Shown: positions 44,917-53,255, numbered from the stretch's first letter. The stretch: 64,000 bases of DNA from Streptomyces dioscori (GCF_003024195.1 NZ_KZ679039.1:722285-786284), one strand, 5' to 3'. Numbers and translations are program-made. Notes: generated from the sequence alone by a model not told the origin.

Positions 44917-45663
44917 GTGGATGCGGACATGGGTGAACGAGAGGGCGACAGCACCCGCCCGGACCTCGGTGCCCTGCTCGCCGCCGCCGTAAGGGGCGGG
45001 GAAACGGACCCCGATGCGCGGAAGCGGGCCCTCGCCGCGTTCCGGGACGCCCGGGACGAGGGGGCGCACACGGCGGCCCGTACCCGGCGGCGGGACGACT
45101 GGCGGCCCGCGGGCGAGCGGCGGGCCTGGTCGCTGCGGGCGACGCTGGTCGCGCTGGCGGCGAGCGTGACGCTCGGCGGGGTGGCCGTCGCGGCCATCGG
45201 CTCGGGCGCGGTCGGACGGGACGACGGGGGCGAGCGGGACAGGCCCCGGCGGCCGTCGAGCAGTTCACCGGCCGACCCCGGCGGCCCTGCCGGTGTCGGC
45301 ACGCCCGGCGCGTCCGGGCTCGACCGGCTTTCCACCGCCCAGGACACCGAGTCCCACTGCCGCGCGTACGACTCCGGCAAGAAGCGGGGCAAGGGCCTCG
45401 ACCCGACCGCCTGGCAACTGCTGGTCCGGGCCGCGGGCGGCGAGGACGAGGTGGACGCGTACTGCGCGGCGCGGTCGGCCGAAGCGAAGAAAAAGAAGAA
45501 CGCCAAGAGCGCCAAGGCGACAGAGAAGGCCGAGAAGGCCGAGGCGAAGGAATCAGCCAAATCGTCGAAGGCGTCGGGCAGCGGTGTCACGAAAAGCCCG
45601 AAGGCCGCAAAGAGCGCGAAAAGCACGAAGAGTGAGAAGAACAAGAAGGGCGGGAGCGGTTGA
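44917..45663 (+). CDS. Single-pass membrane protein with Lys/Ala-rich tail, candidate anti-sigma partner 1
   Basis: 248 aa. N-terminal cytoplasmic part of about 70 residues with ALAAFRDAR (38-46), a helix at about 73-97 (SLRATLVALAASVTLGGVAVAA), then an outer part with two Cys about 35 residues apart (SHCRAYDSG and DAYCAARSAE) and a highly basic tail of KSAK and KAEKAE repeats. The same order is found in the protein at 46667. There is no HxxxCxxC zinc anti-sigma motif. The start may be GTG 44917 or ATG 44929. The anti-sigma role is inferred only from position and topology. Confidence 0.75.
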   Translation: MDADMGEREGDSTRPDLGALLAAAVRGGETDPDARKRALAAFRDARDEGAHTAARTRRRDDWRPAGERRAWSLRATLVALAASVTLGGVAVAAIGSGAVGRDDGGERDRPRRPSSSSPADPGGPAGVGTPGASGLDRLSTAQDTESHCRAYDSGKKRGKGLDPTAWQLLVRAAGGEDEVDAYCAARSAEAKKKKNAKSAKATEKAEKAEAKESAKSSKASGSGVTKSPKAAKSAKSTKSEKNKKGGSG

Positions 45664-45977
45664 CGGGGAGGGACGCCGGCTCCGCCGATGGCAACGGCCG
45701 GGGCCGCCACCCCCCACAGGAGAGGCCCCGGCCGTCGCGCGGCACGGGCCGCGCGGCGGCCCGTACTCTCCTCAGCGCCGCCGGTGCGTTTTGTGTCACA
45801 CCCCACGCCGCAACGAGTTGGTTGCATGTTGTACGGACATGGACGCGCCCCGGTTTCAAGCCGTAACGTGCATTTCGCGCCGGATGCGGGGCAGGACCGC
45901 AACCATCGACCGAGAGACCACGACGGAGATGACCCGGCCCGCGGGAGCGGCGTCGGCTGGGCGCAATAAGGGGCGCG
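45664..45977. other. 314-bp gap before the second ECF sigma gene
   Basis: No supported gene. A weak relative of the ECF-type motif, CGTAACGTG and then ATGCGG with the same spacing, occurs at 45862-45889, about 90 bp before the sigma start. AAGGGG at 45968-45973 is the ribosome binding site of the next gene. Confidence 0.4.
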
Positions 45978-46667
45978 GTGCTGGGGGACGACGCGGAGCT
46001 GACCGCCGCGGTGCTTGCCGCACAGTACGGGGACGAGACCGCGTTCCGTACTGTGTACCGAGCCGTGCATCCACGGCTCCTGGGGTACGTGCGCACGCTG
46101 GTCGGCGACCCGGACGCCGAGGACGTGACGTCCGAGGCCTGGCTCCAGATCGCCCGCGACCTCGAACGGTTCAGCGGCGACGCCGACCGGTTCCGCGGCT
46201 GGGCCGCCCGGATAGCCCGCAACCGCGCACTCGACCACATACGCATGCGCGGGCGGCGCCCCGCGATAGGCGGCGACGAGAGCGAACTGACCGGCAGGGC
46301 GGCCGAGTCCGACACCGCGGGTGAGGCCATCGAAGCGCTCGCCACGGGCCGCACCCTCTCCCTCATCGCCCAGCTCCCGCAGGACCAGGCGGAGGCCGTC
46401 GTACTGCGTGTCGTCGTCGGCCTCGACGCCAAGACCGCCGCGGACACCCTGGGCAAACGGCCCGGCGCCGTCCGCACGGCGGCGCACCGCGGACTCAAAC
46501 GCCTCGCGGAACTGCTCGGCACGGACCCGGAGGCGGCTGCTCCGGAATCCGTGGGCTCCCTGGCCTCGGTACCCCAGCAGAGACCCCCGCACACGGAGCC
46601 GCGTACCCGTGCGGTCACGTCGGCCGGTGTGACGCATACGCCTTCGCGTACGCAGAAGGACATGTGA
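45978..46667 (+). CDS. ECF RNA polymerase sigma factor, module 2
   Basis: 229 aa from GTG at 45978 with AAGGGG just upstream. Region 2: YGDETAFRTVYRAVHPRLLGYV, DVTSEAWLQIARDLERFSGD, RFRGWAARIARNRALDHIRM. Region 4: IAQLPQDQAEAVVLRVVVGLDAKTAADTLGKRPGAVRTAAHRGLKRLAELL. It is a paralogue of the sigma factor at 44257 with an extra Pro/Thr-rich C-terminal tail. Its stop overlaps the start of the membrane partner gene, indicating translational coupling. Confidence 0.93.
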   Translation: MLGDDAELTAAVLAAQYGDETAFRTVYRAVHPRLLGYVRTLVGDPDAEDVTSEAWLQIARDLERFSGDADRFRGWAARIARNRALDHIRMRGRRPAIGGDESELTGRAAESDTAGEAIEALATGRTLSLIAQLPQDQAEAVVLRVVVGLDAKTAADTLGKRPGAVRTAAHRGLKRLAELLGTDPEAAAPESVGSLASVPQQRPPHTEPRTRAVTSAGVTHTPSRTQKDM

Positions 46668-47992
46668 TGGCCGACGAGCGCTCTGTCTTCCCGGGGGACG
46701 ATCCCACGCCCCCCGGCCGGTGGCTGGACCGCGACGCGGCGGAACGGCTGCTGCGCGGAGAACCGCTCGAAGCCGTCGACGCCGACATCCGCGCCCAGGC
46801 CGACCGTCTCGCCGAGGCACTCGACGAACTGCGCACGTCCGCCGCCGGGTTCGCACCGACCGGTGCCACCGGAGTTGCTGGAGCCGCCGGAGCTGCAAGT
46901 GCCGCCGGTGCCGCCGGTGAACGTGGCGCCGAACTCCCGGGTGAGGAAGCCGCGTTGGCCGCCTTCCGCTCGGCGCGCTCCGGCCGGAGCGCGGAGACGG
47001 CCCTCGCCGGACCCTCCCGTAGGCGTTCCCCGGCGTCCTTCCCGTCGACGCCATCCGCCACCTCCGCCACCTCCGCCACCTCCTCCTCACCCTTCTCGCC
47101 TTCCTCGTCCCTGGGGGCCTCCCTGGACGCCGGCCTCGTCCGGCTGGGCCGTTTCACCCCGGACGACCGCGCCCGCTCCCCGTGGAGCCGCCCGGTGCGC
47201 TACGGCCTCGCCGCCGCGCTGGCCGCCGGGATGATCGGCGGGGTCGCCGTGGCCGCCACCGCCGGTGTCCTGGCCTTCGGCGGGGGCGGACCGGAACCGG
47301 GCGCCTCCGCGACGGCCGACGTCACGCAGGACCGCCCGCTGCGCACACCGTCCCCCGAGGCGACCCGGCGCGGCGACGACCCGCGGCCCGAGGGCAGCGC
47401 CGGCGCACCGACCGGCGGGGACTCCGCCCCGAGCGGCGAGGCACCCGGGGGTACGGGTACGGGCGCGCGGCCCGACTCCGACGACACCGGGCGCGAGAGC
47501 CGGCAGGGTCAGCGGTGGGCCAGGATCGCCTCGGCCTGCCGTGACATCCGCGACGGCAAGGACCTCGACGCCGGGCGCAGACGCACCCTGGAGGACGCGG
47601 CCCGGGGCGCCGAGCAGGTGCAGAAGTACTGCAGGGGCGTCCTGAGGACCTGGAACCACCGCGACTCCGACGACGACTGGAACGACCCCGGTTCCGGGTA
47701 CTCCGATCCGGACAAGGGTGACGACGGCAAGGGTGACAACGGCTTCGGCGGCGGCAAGGGTGACGACCGCGGCGGCGACGACAACGGCTTCGGCGGCGGC
47801 CACGGTGACGGCAAGGGCGACGGCGGTGGCCCTGACGGTGACGACCGCGGCCACATGAACACGAGCACGAGCACGAACACGAACACGAACACGAGCACGT
47901 TCCGCAGTGACGAGGGCAAGGCGTCCCCGGCCCGGTCCGCGCGCGTGTGGCGTCCTGGTGTGACGTTTTCAGCCGCCCCGACGCAGTACTAA
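46667..47992 (+). CDS. Single-pass membrane protein with Gly/Asp-rich tail, candidate anti-sigma partner 2
   Basis: 441 aa from ATG 46667 (AAGGA six bases upstream). The cytoplasmic part holds RWLDRDAAERLLRGEPLEAVD and ALAAFRSAR, the latter nearly identical to the partner-1 motif. One helix near 182-205 (LAAALAAGMIGGVAVAATAGVLAF) leads to an outer domain with ASACRDIRDGKDLDAGRRRT and VQKYCRGVL, again two Cys about 35 residues apart, then a Gly/Asp/Lys repeat tail and a Thr/Asn repeat. The architecture matches the protein at 44917, so the two sigma/partner pairs look like one ancient duplication. Confidence 0.78.
   Translation: MADERSVFPGDDPTPPGRWLDRDAAERLLRGEPLEAVDADIRAQADRLAEALDELRTSAAGFAPTGATGVAGAAGAASAAGAAGERGAELPGEEAALAAFRSARSGRSAETALAGPSRRRSPASFPSTPSATSATSATSSSPFSPSSSLGASLDAGLVRLGRFTPDDRARSPWSRPVRYGLAAALAAGMIGGVAVAATAGVLAFGGGGPEPGASATADVTQDRPLRTPSPEATRRGDDPRPEGSAGAPTGGDSAPSGEAPGGTGTGARPDSDDTGRESRQGQRWARIASACRDIRDGKDLDAGRRRTLEDAARGAEQVQKYCRGVLRTWNHRDSDDDWNDPGSGYSDPDKGDDGKGDNGFGGGKGDDRGGDDNGFGGGHGDGKGDGGGPDGDDRGHMNTSTSTNTNTNTSTFRSDEGKASPARSARVWRPGVTFSAAPTQY
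47959..47986 (+). promoter_or_regulatory. Putative ECF-type promoter motif, copy 3
   Basis: TGTGACGTT (47959-47967), 13 bases, ACGCAG (47981-47986), inside the last codons of the partner-2 gene. No + strand gene follows until 49096. A transcript starting here would run antisense into the L,D-transpeptidase gene that ends at 48128. Confidence 0.5.
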
Positions 47993-48127
47993 GCGAGCCG
48001 ACTGGTCATCGGCTGGCGCACGAGCCGGGGTTCCCCCCGTACTCACGGCTCAGTGCACACAAGGCGCGGGCGGGACACGTTCCCCCGGTCCCGCCCGCGC
48101 CCGCACACCTTCTCCGCCGCCCGGCGC

Positions 48128-48976
48128 TCACCAGTAGACGACGACCTTGTCGCCGTCCCTCACCTGCGCGAACAGCGCGGCGATCTTTCCTTCGTCCCGT
48201 ACGTTCACGCAGCCGTGCGAGCCGCCGTAGTAACCCGTCCCCGCGAAGTCCGCGGAGTAGTGGACCGCCTGGCCGCCGCTGAAGAACATCGCGTACGGCA
48301 TGGGTGAGTCGTAGATCGTCGACACATGGTGGCGCGACTTGAAGTAGACGTCGAAGACACCTTCGCGGGTGGGCGTGTACTCCGTGCCGAAGCGCACCGC
48401 CATCGTCGAGACCGTCCGGCCGTCGATCATCCAGCGCAGGGTGCGGCTGGTCTTGCTGATGCACAGCACCCGGCCCGTCAGACAGCGCGGATCCGGTTGC
48501 GCGGCCGGCTGGCCGCCCGACGCGTACAGGTCCCACTTGCCCGGCTCGCGGGTCATCCCCAGCAGCCGCTGCCAGGTCGCCGAGTCCGTGGTGCCGGTCT
48601 TCGGCAGGCCGCGCTTGCCCTGGAAACCCTTGACCGCGTAGACCGTCGAGGCGTCGTACGTGCCCGTGGGCCCCTCGTAGAGCCACAGCACCTGGCGCAG
48701 CCGGGCCTGCAACTCCCGTACGTCCATGCCCCGGTCGCCCGGTGACCACAGGACCTTGGGCGCGGGCTGCCCGGCGGAACTCGGCGGCTTGGCGTCACCG
48801 GGGGAGCGGCGGGCCGGTGACGGGGCGGCTGCGGACGACGACCCTCCGACGGACGGCGAACCGTCCGGTGACGTGCCCGGCGGGCCCGCCGGCTGGATCG
48901 TGCACCCGCTCACCACGGTGAGCGCCGCCAGCGCCGTCGCCGCCACACCTGATCTCCACACACCTGTTGTACGCAT
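48128..48976 (-). CDS. L,D-transpeptidase lipoprotein with peptidoglycan-binding domain
   Basis: 282 aa from ATG 48976 (GGGGGG upstream). The lipobox VVSGCTIQ ends the signal peptide. A Ser/Pro linker is followed by a PG_binding_1 domain (GMDVRELQARLRQVLWLYEGPTGTYD, VKGFQGKRGLPKTG). The YkuD domain has YYGGSHGCVNVRDEGKIAALF with the catalytic Cys256 and its His. It makes 3-3 cross-links or attaches proteins to peptidoglycan at the outer face of the membrane. Confidence 0.93.
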   Translation of the reverse strand: MRTTGVWRSGVAATALAALTVVSGCTIQPAGPPGTSPDGSPSVGGSSSAAAPSPARRSPGDAKPPSSAGQPAPKVLWSPGDRGMDVRELQARLRQVLWLYEGPTGTYDASTVYAVKGFQGKRGLPKTGTTDSATWQRLLGMTREPGKWDLYASGGQPAAQPDPRCLTGRVLCISKTSRTLRWMIDGRTVSTMAVRFGTEYTPTREGVFDVYFKSRHHVSTIYDSPMPYAMFFSGGQAVHYSADFAGTGYYGGSHGCVNVRDEGKIAALFAQVRDGDKVVVYW

Positions 48977-49095
48977 TTGAACCCCCCGCCGCTCATCGAT
49001 CCGGTCATCGATGTGCCGTGGTGACATCCGAGCGGCCGTCTCGTCCCGCAGAACTCCATCCTGCGCTGTCATACCCGGATGCGACACTGCCTCTC

Positions 49096-49749
49096 ATGCT
49101 TGGCGTAACCGATCTCCCCACCTACCTCGTGGGCCTCGTGCTGATTGTTCTGCTGCCGGGGCCGAACTCGCTCTATGTGCTGTCCGTCGCCGCGCGGCGG
49201 GGTGTCAGGACCGGCTATCAGGCCTCCGCCGGTGTCTGGTGCGGTGACGCCGTGCTGATGACGCTGTCCGCGGCCGGTGTCGCGTCCCTGCTGCAGGCCA
49301 ACACCCTGCTGTTCGGGATCGTGAAGTACGCGGGCGCCGGGTATCTCACCTGGCTGGCGTTCGGGATGCTGCGGGCCGCGTGGCAGATGTGGCGGACCCG
49401 GCGGGAGCGGGGCGAGGCCGAGGAGACCGCCCCGCCGGCCGTCGAGGAGCGCCCCTTCCGGCGGGCGCTCGTCATCAGCCTGTTCAACCCCAAGGCGATT
49501 TTGTTCTTCGTCGCGTTCTTCGTTCAGTTCGTGGATCCGGGCTACGCGTATCCCGCCCTCTCCTTCGTCGTGCTCGGTGTCTTCGCCCAGGTCGCGAGTT
49601 TCCTCTACCTCAGCGCCCTGATATTCGGCGGGACGAAGCTGGCGGCGGCCTTCAAGCGGCGCAGGCGGCTCTCCGCGGGGGCCACCTCCGCCGCCGGTGC
49701 CCTCTTCCTGGGCTTCGCCGTGAAGCTGTCGCTCGCCAGCTCCGTCTGA
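49096..49749 (+). CDS. LysE/RhtB-family amino-acid exporter
   Basis: 217 aa, six helices. Family features: LVGLVLIVLLPGPNSLYVLSVAARRGVRTGYQASAG at the start, then FRRALVISLFNPKAILFFVAFFVQFVDPG. The ATG at 49096 is the first start that leaves a proper first helix; no clear ribosome binding site is visible. It probably exports leucine-, homoserine- or cysteine-like amino acids. The gene is divergent from the L,D-transpeptidase. Confidence 0.88.
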   Translation: MLGVTDLPTYLVGLVLIVLLPGPNSLYVLSVAARRGVRTGYQASAGVWCGDAVLMTLSAAGVASLLQANTLLFGIVKYAGAGYLTWLAFGMLRAAWQMWRTRRERGEAEETAPPAVEERPFRRALVISLFNPKAILFFVAFFVQFVDPGYAYPALSFVVLGVFAQVASFLYLSALIFGGTKLAAAFKRRRRLSAGATSAAGALFLGFAVKLSLASSV

Positions 49750-49797
49750 GGGTCCCGGGAAGCAGTCCTGAGCAGCCCTAAGCGGTCCTGAGCGGTC

Positions 49798-51273
49798 CTA
49801 GAGGGCGCCGACCCGCGCCGCGTACTCCTTCAAGTTCCCCGTCGACCCGCCCGCCCAGCCCACGTAACCGTCGGGGCGGACCAGGAACACCCCGGTTCCG
49901 TACGCCTCGTACGCGGGGAAGCGGACCGTCGGGATGCCCGGGAGGTCCGGCATCCCGGGGTCCGTGCTGCCGACCGTGAGCAGTGTCCAGTGCGGGCCCC
50001 GGAAGGCGTCGAAGAGGCGGATCCCGGCGCGGGTGCCGTCCGGTGCGCGGTCACCCGCGCGCAGGGCCTCCTCGGGCAGGTCCGTACGCGTCTCCACCGC
50101 CAGCGCCGAGCCGCGGTAGCCGAGGCCGAGCTGCTGGGTGGCCGCGCCGCGCCGGACCTCGCCGCGGTGGACGCCCGTGGACAGGCCCAGCATCTGCGCG
50201 GCGACGGGCATCCGCTCCTCCTCGTACGAGTCGAGGAGGGCGGCCGGGGCGGACCCCCGCAGTACGGCCGCGAGCTTCCAGGCCAGGTTGTAGGCGTCCT
50301 GGACGCTGGTGTTGAGGCCCTGGCCGCCCGCGGGCGAGTGGACGTGGGCCGCGTCGCCCGCCAGGAAGACCCGCCGGTCCCGGAACCGGTCCGCCATCGC
50401 GGCACGCGGCCGGAACTCGGAGGCCCAGCGGACCTCGGTCACGTCGTCCGCGGACAGATGCGTGCGCGTGGCGACCAGCTTGCGGATGCCGTCGAGGGAC
50501 AGGTCGGGCTCGGCGGACGGATCGGCGAAACCGGCCGCCAGCTGGAAGTCCTCGGTGTGGGGCAGGGGGCAGATCCCCAGGAAGCCGCCCTGGAGGCCGG
50601 GGCCGGCGTCGGTGGGCGGGAAGAAGTGCCAGTTGTCGCGGTCGAGCCCGGTGACGCGGATGTCCGCGACCAGCGCCGGAGCCGGGTCCACGGTCTCGCC
50701 GGTCATCCCGATGCCCAGCGCGCGCCGCACGGCCGACCGGCCGCCGTCCGCGGCGACGGCGTAACGGGCGCGCACCGGGGTTCCGGAGGCGAAGCTCGCC
50801 GTCACCCCGTCGGCGTCCTGGTCGAGGCCCACCAGCTCCCGGCCGAAGGTGACGCCGCCGCCCAGTTCCGTCAGGCGCGCGTACAGGATCTCCTGCGTCC
50901 TCCACTGCGGCACCATCAGCGCGAAGCCCGCGTACGGGTCGGCCTCCGTCGCCTCCACCTCGTCGAACATCCGGTGCTCGCCCTGCCGCTGCCCGTCCTT
51001 CCAGATCATCCCGACGGGGTACGTGCCGCCGCCCGCCCGGAGCGCGTCCAGCACGCCGAGGTCGTCGAAGACCTCCTGGGTGCGCGGCTGGATCCCCTTG
51101 CCCCGCGAGCCGGGGAAGAGGCCGGCGGACCGCTCCACGACGAGGGCGCGTACGCCGTGCCGGGCGAGGTCGAGCGCGAGGGCGAGTCCGGTGGGTCCGG
51201 CGCCCACGATCAGGACGTCGGTCTCGGCCGGTACGGCGGGGGTGTCCACGGCGGCCTGCGTGACGGAATCCAC
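49798..51273 (-). CDS. FAD-dependent aromatic monooxygenase (PgaE/Rox-like)
   Basis: 491 aa from GTG at 51273, which has AAGGAG six bases upstream. The N-terminal FAD motif is DVLIVGAGPTGLALALDLARHG; AADGGRSAVRRALGI is the DG motif and FLAGDAAHVHSPAGGQGLN the second FAD motif. The C-terminal thioredoxin-like domain ends HWTLLTVGSTD through LVRPDGYVGWAGG, as in PgaE/MhpA/Rox-type hydroxylases. It would hydroxylate an aromatic or antibiotic-like compound using NADPH and O2. Two 15-bp palindromes control the region shared with the divergent TetR gene. Confidence 0.9.
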   Translation of the reverse strand: MDSVTQAAVDTPAVPAETDVLIVGAGPTGLALALDLARHGVRALVVERSAGLFPGSRGKGIQPRTQEVFDDLGVLDALRAGGGTYPVGMIWKDGQRQGEHRMFDEVEATEADPYAGFALMVPQWRTQEILYARLTELGGGVTFGRELVGLDQDADGVTASFASGTPVRARYAVAADGGRSAVRRALGIGMTGETVDPAPALVADIRVTGLDRDNWHFFPPTDAGPGLQGGFLGICPLPHTEDFQLAAGFADPSAEPDLSLDGIRKLVATRTHLSADDVTEVRWASEFRPRAAMADRFRDRRVFLAGDAAHVHSPAGGQGLNTSVQDAYNLAWKLAAVLRGSAPAALLDSYEEERMPVAAQMLGLSTGVHRGEVRRGAATQQLGLGYRGSALAVETRTDLPEEALRAGDRAPDGTRAGIRLFDAFRGPHWTLLTVGSTDPGMPDLPGIPTVRFPAYEAYGTGVFLVRPDGYVGWAGGSTGNLKEYAARVGAL

Positions 51274-51282
51274 GGCGATCTC

Positions 51283-51332
51283 CTTAACGTCGTTAAGTTG
51301 CTTGCGTCGAGGATGCACTTAACGACGTTAAG
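51283..51332. promoter_or_regulatory. Two 15-bp palindromic operators between monooxygenase and TetR genes
   Basis: CTTAACGTCGTTAAG (51283-51297) and CTTAACGACGTTAAG (51318-51332) are 35 bp apart. On the - strand TTGACA (51339-51334), 18 bases and CATCCT form the monooxygenase promoter; the distal palindrome lies in the spacer and the proximal one overlaps the AAGGAG ribosome site. On the + strand CTGTCA (51333-51338), 16 bases and TAGGGT (51355-51360) lead to the TetR GTG at 51367, six bases after the -10, a leaderless arrangement. The -35 elements overlap. Confidence 0.88.
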
Positions 51333-51366
51333 CTGTCAAGGAGAGACCTCCGGATAGGGTGCGAGC

Positions 51367-52008
51367 GTGGCTGTAGGGAAGATCGACCGAGCGCTGGTGG
51401 CCGACACGGCCCTGCGTCTGCTGAACGAGGTCGGCCTCAACGGCCTCAGCCTCCGCGTCATCGCCAAGGAGCTGGACGTCAAGGCGCCCGCCCTCTACTG
51501 GCACTTCAAGGACAAGCAGGCCCTGCTGGACGAGATGGCGACGGAGATGTACCGGCGGATGATCGCCAGTACCTCGATCCCGCCGGGCACGGACTGGCGC
51601 GAGCGGCTTCTCGTGGCCAACCGCGGTCTGCGTACCGCGCTGCTCAGCTACCGCGACGGGGCCAAGGTCTTCAGCGGCTCACGCTTCACCGGCACCGAGC
51701 ACGCCGCGCAGATGGAGGAGAACCTGCGCGCCTTCGTGGACGCCGGGTTCACCCTCCACCAGGGGGTACGCGCCTTCACCACCGCGTATCTCTACACGCT
51801 GGGCTTCGTCACCGAGGAGCAGGGCGTGTATCCCCTGCCGGGGGAGCGCCGCGAGGGCTACGACGTGGACGCGCGCGCCGAGATGCTCGCCGACCATCCC
51901 CTGACGGCGGCAGCGGGCTCGGTGATCTTCGAGGGGTACGACGAGGGGTTCGAGGAAGGTCTCATGCTGCTGCTGGCCGGGATCGAGACACACTTCGGAG
52001 CCGGCTGA
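51367..52008 (+). CDS. TetR-family regulator with tetracycline-repressor-type C-terminal domain
   Basis: 213 aa. HTH: NEVGLNGLSLRVIAKELDVKAPALYWHFKDKQALLDEM. The C-terminal part (SRFTGTEHAAQMEENLRAFVDAGFTLHQGVRAFTTAYLYTLGFVTEEQ) is the TetR_C type found in TetR itself. It probably represses the divergent monooxygenase and itself through the two palindromes and responds to the enzyme's substrate. Confidence 0.92.
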   Translation: MAVGKIDRALVADTALRLLNEVGLNGLSLRVIAKELDVKAPALYWHFKDKQALLDEMATEMYRRMIASTSIPPGTDWRERLLVANRGLRTALLSYRDGAKVFSGSRFTGTEHAAQMEENLRAFVDAGFTLHQGVRAFTTAYLYTLGFVTEEQGVYPLPGERREGYDVDARAEMLADHPLTAAAGSVIFEGYDEGFEEGLMLLLAGIETHFGAG

Positions 52009-52064
52009 ACCGCCTGGCTCGACCGGCTCCGAAGCGTACGGCGCGTGCGGCGCGTTGAGCGTGT

Positions 52065-53255
52065 TCAGCCCGTTCGGCGCGGCTTCGACAGGGCCGAGCG
52101 CAGCCGCGGGGTCAGCCGGTCCTCGACGAGCCGGTTCAGCAGCCAGGCCAGGGTCAGCATCGTCGCGACCGTCAGCAGTGCCGTCGCGTACGACGGAAGG
52201 CCCAGGTTCTGGTGGTAGGCCTTGATGGCGACCCAGCCCAGGTGCTCGTGGACCAGGTAGAAGGGGTACGTCAGCGCCCCGGCCACCGTCAGCCACGGCC
52301 AGTTCGCCCGGTTCAGCCAGCCCAGCGCGACCGCGGCGACCGCCACGAAGCCCAGGGTGACGACGAGGATGATCCCGGTCGAGCTGCGGTCGGAGAAGAA
52401 CCGCGGGTCGGGCGCGTGCCACAGCCGCGCCACCGCGTAGTGCTGGCCGATCAGCCAGCTGACGAGCACGATGCCCCAGGCGTACGCGTCGCGCCGGTCG
52501 CGGTGCACGAGGTAGAGGCCGATGCCGCCGATGAAGAACGGCGCGTACTCGGGCATCAGGATCAGGTCGAGCAGCGGCTCGTGCGCCGCCTGGGCGATCG
52601 CCGCGGCCAGGGTCCAGCTCGCGCAGAAGAGGATCACGCGCTGCCGGGTCGCCCCGGGCAGGACCACGCAGAGCGCGAACAGGGCGTAGAAACGGACCTC
52701 GGCCCAGAGCGTCCAGCAGACGCCGAGCACCCGGTCGGCGCCCAGGGGTTGCTGCATGAGCGTCAGGTTCAGCAGCGCGTCACTGGGCGAGACGGCGTGG
52801 TACGCGACCACCGGCAGCGCGAAGACGGCCGTGACGAGGACGATCGCCGCCCAGTACGCCGGCATCAGCCGGGAGACCCGCGAGGCGAAGAACGAGCGCA
52901 GGCTCCGTCCCCAGCCGCTCATGCAGATCACGAAGCCGCTGATCACGAAGAAGATCTGCACGCCGAGACAGCCGTACGCGAACCAGGTGTGCAGGGTGGG
53001 GAACTGGAGCTGCGGAGAGGTCCCCCAGGCCCCGCTCACCTCGCCGTCCCGGCCGCCGTAGTGGTACGCGGCGACCATCAGGGCGGCGATCAGCCGAAGC
53101 CCGTCCAGCGCGCGCAGCCGCGGGACGTGCTTCCTGGGAACTATCCGGGGTGGGACGGGAGCGCTGTCACCCGCCTCGGTGGTGGGACCCGTCCCGGGAG
53201 AGGAGTCCGCCCCCGGAGAGGACGTCGGGGCGGGCGACGAATCCACGGTGCTCAT
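52065..53255 (-). CDS. Acyltransferase family 3 (OafA-like) membrane protein
   Basis: 396 aa with ten or so helices. Signature: RLRALDGLRLIAALMVAAYHYGG with the catalytic-type His, and VQIFFVISGFVICMSGWG. Ser/Pro-rich N-terminus. The ATG overlaps the glycosyltransferase stop (ATGA). It likely adds acetyl or another acyl group to the nonulosonic-acid polymer made by the neighbouring enzymes. The C-terminus is basic. Confidence 0.9.
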   Translation of the reverse strand: MSTVDSSPAPTSSPGADSSPGTGPTTEAGDSAPVPPRIVPRKHVPRLRALDGLRLIAALMVAAYHYGGRDGEVSGAWGTSPQLQFPTLHTWFAYGCLGVQIFFVISGFVICMSGWGRSLRSFFASRVSRLMPAYWAAIVLVTAVFALPVVAYHAVSPSDALLNLTLMQQPLGADRVLGVCWTLWAEVRFYALFALCVVLPGATRQRVILFCASWTLAAAIAQAAHEPLLDLILMPEYAPFFIGGIGLYLVHRDRRDAYAWGIVLVSWLIGQHYAVARLWHAPDPRFFSDRSSTGIILVVTLGFVAVAAVALGWLNRANWPWLTVAGALTYPFYLVHEHLGWVAIKAYHQNLGLPSYATALLTVATMLTLAWLLNRLVEDRLTPRLRSALSKPRRTG

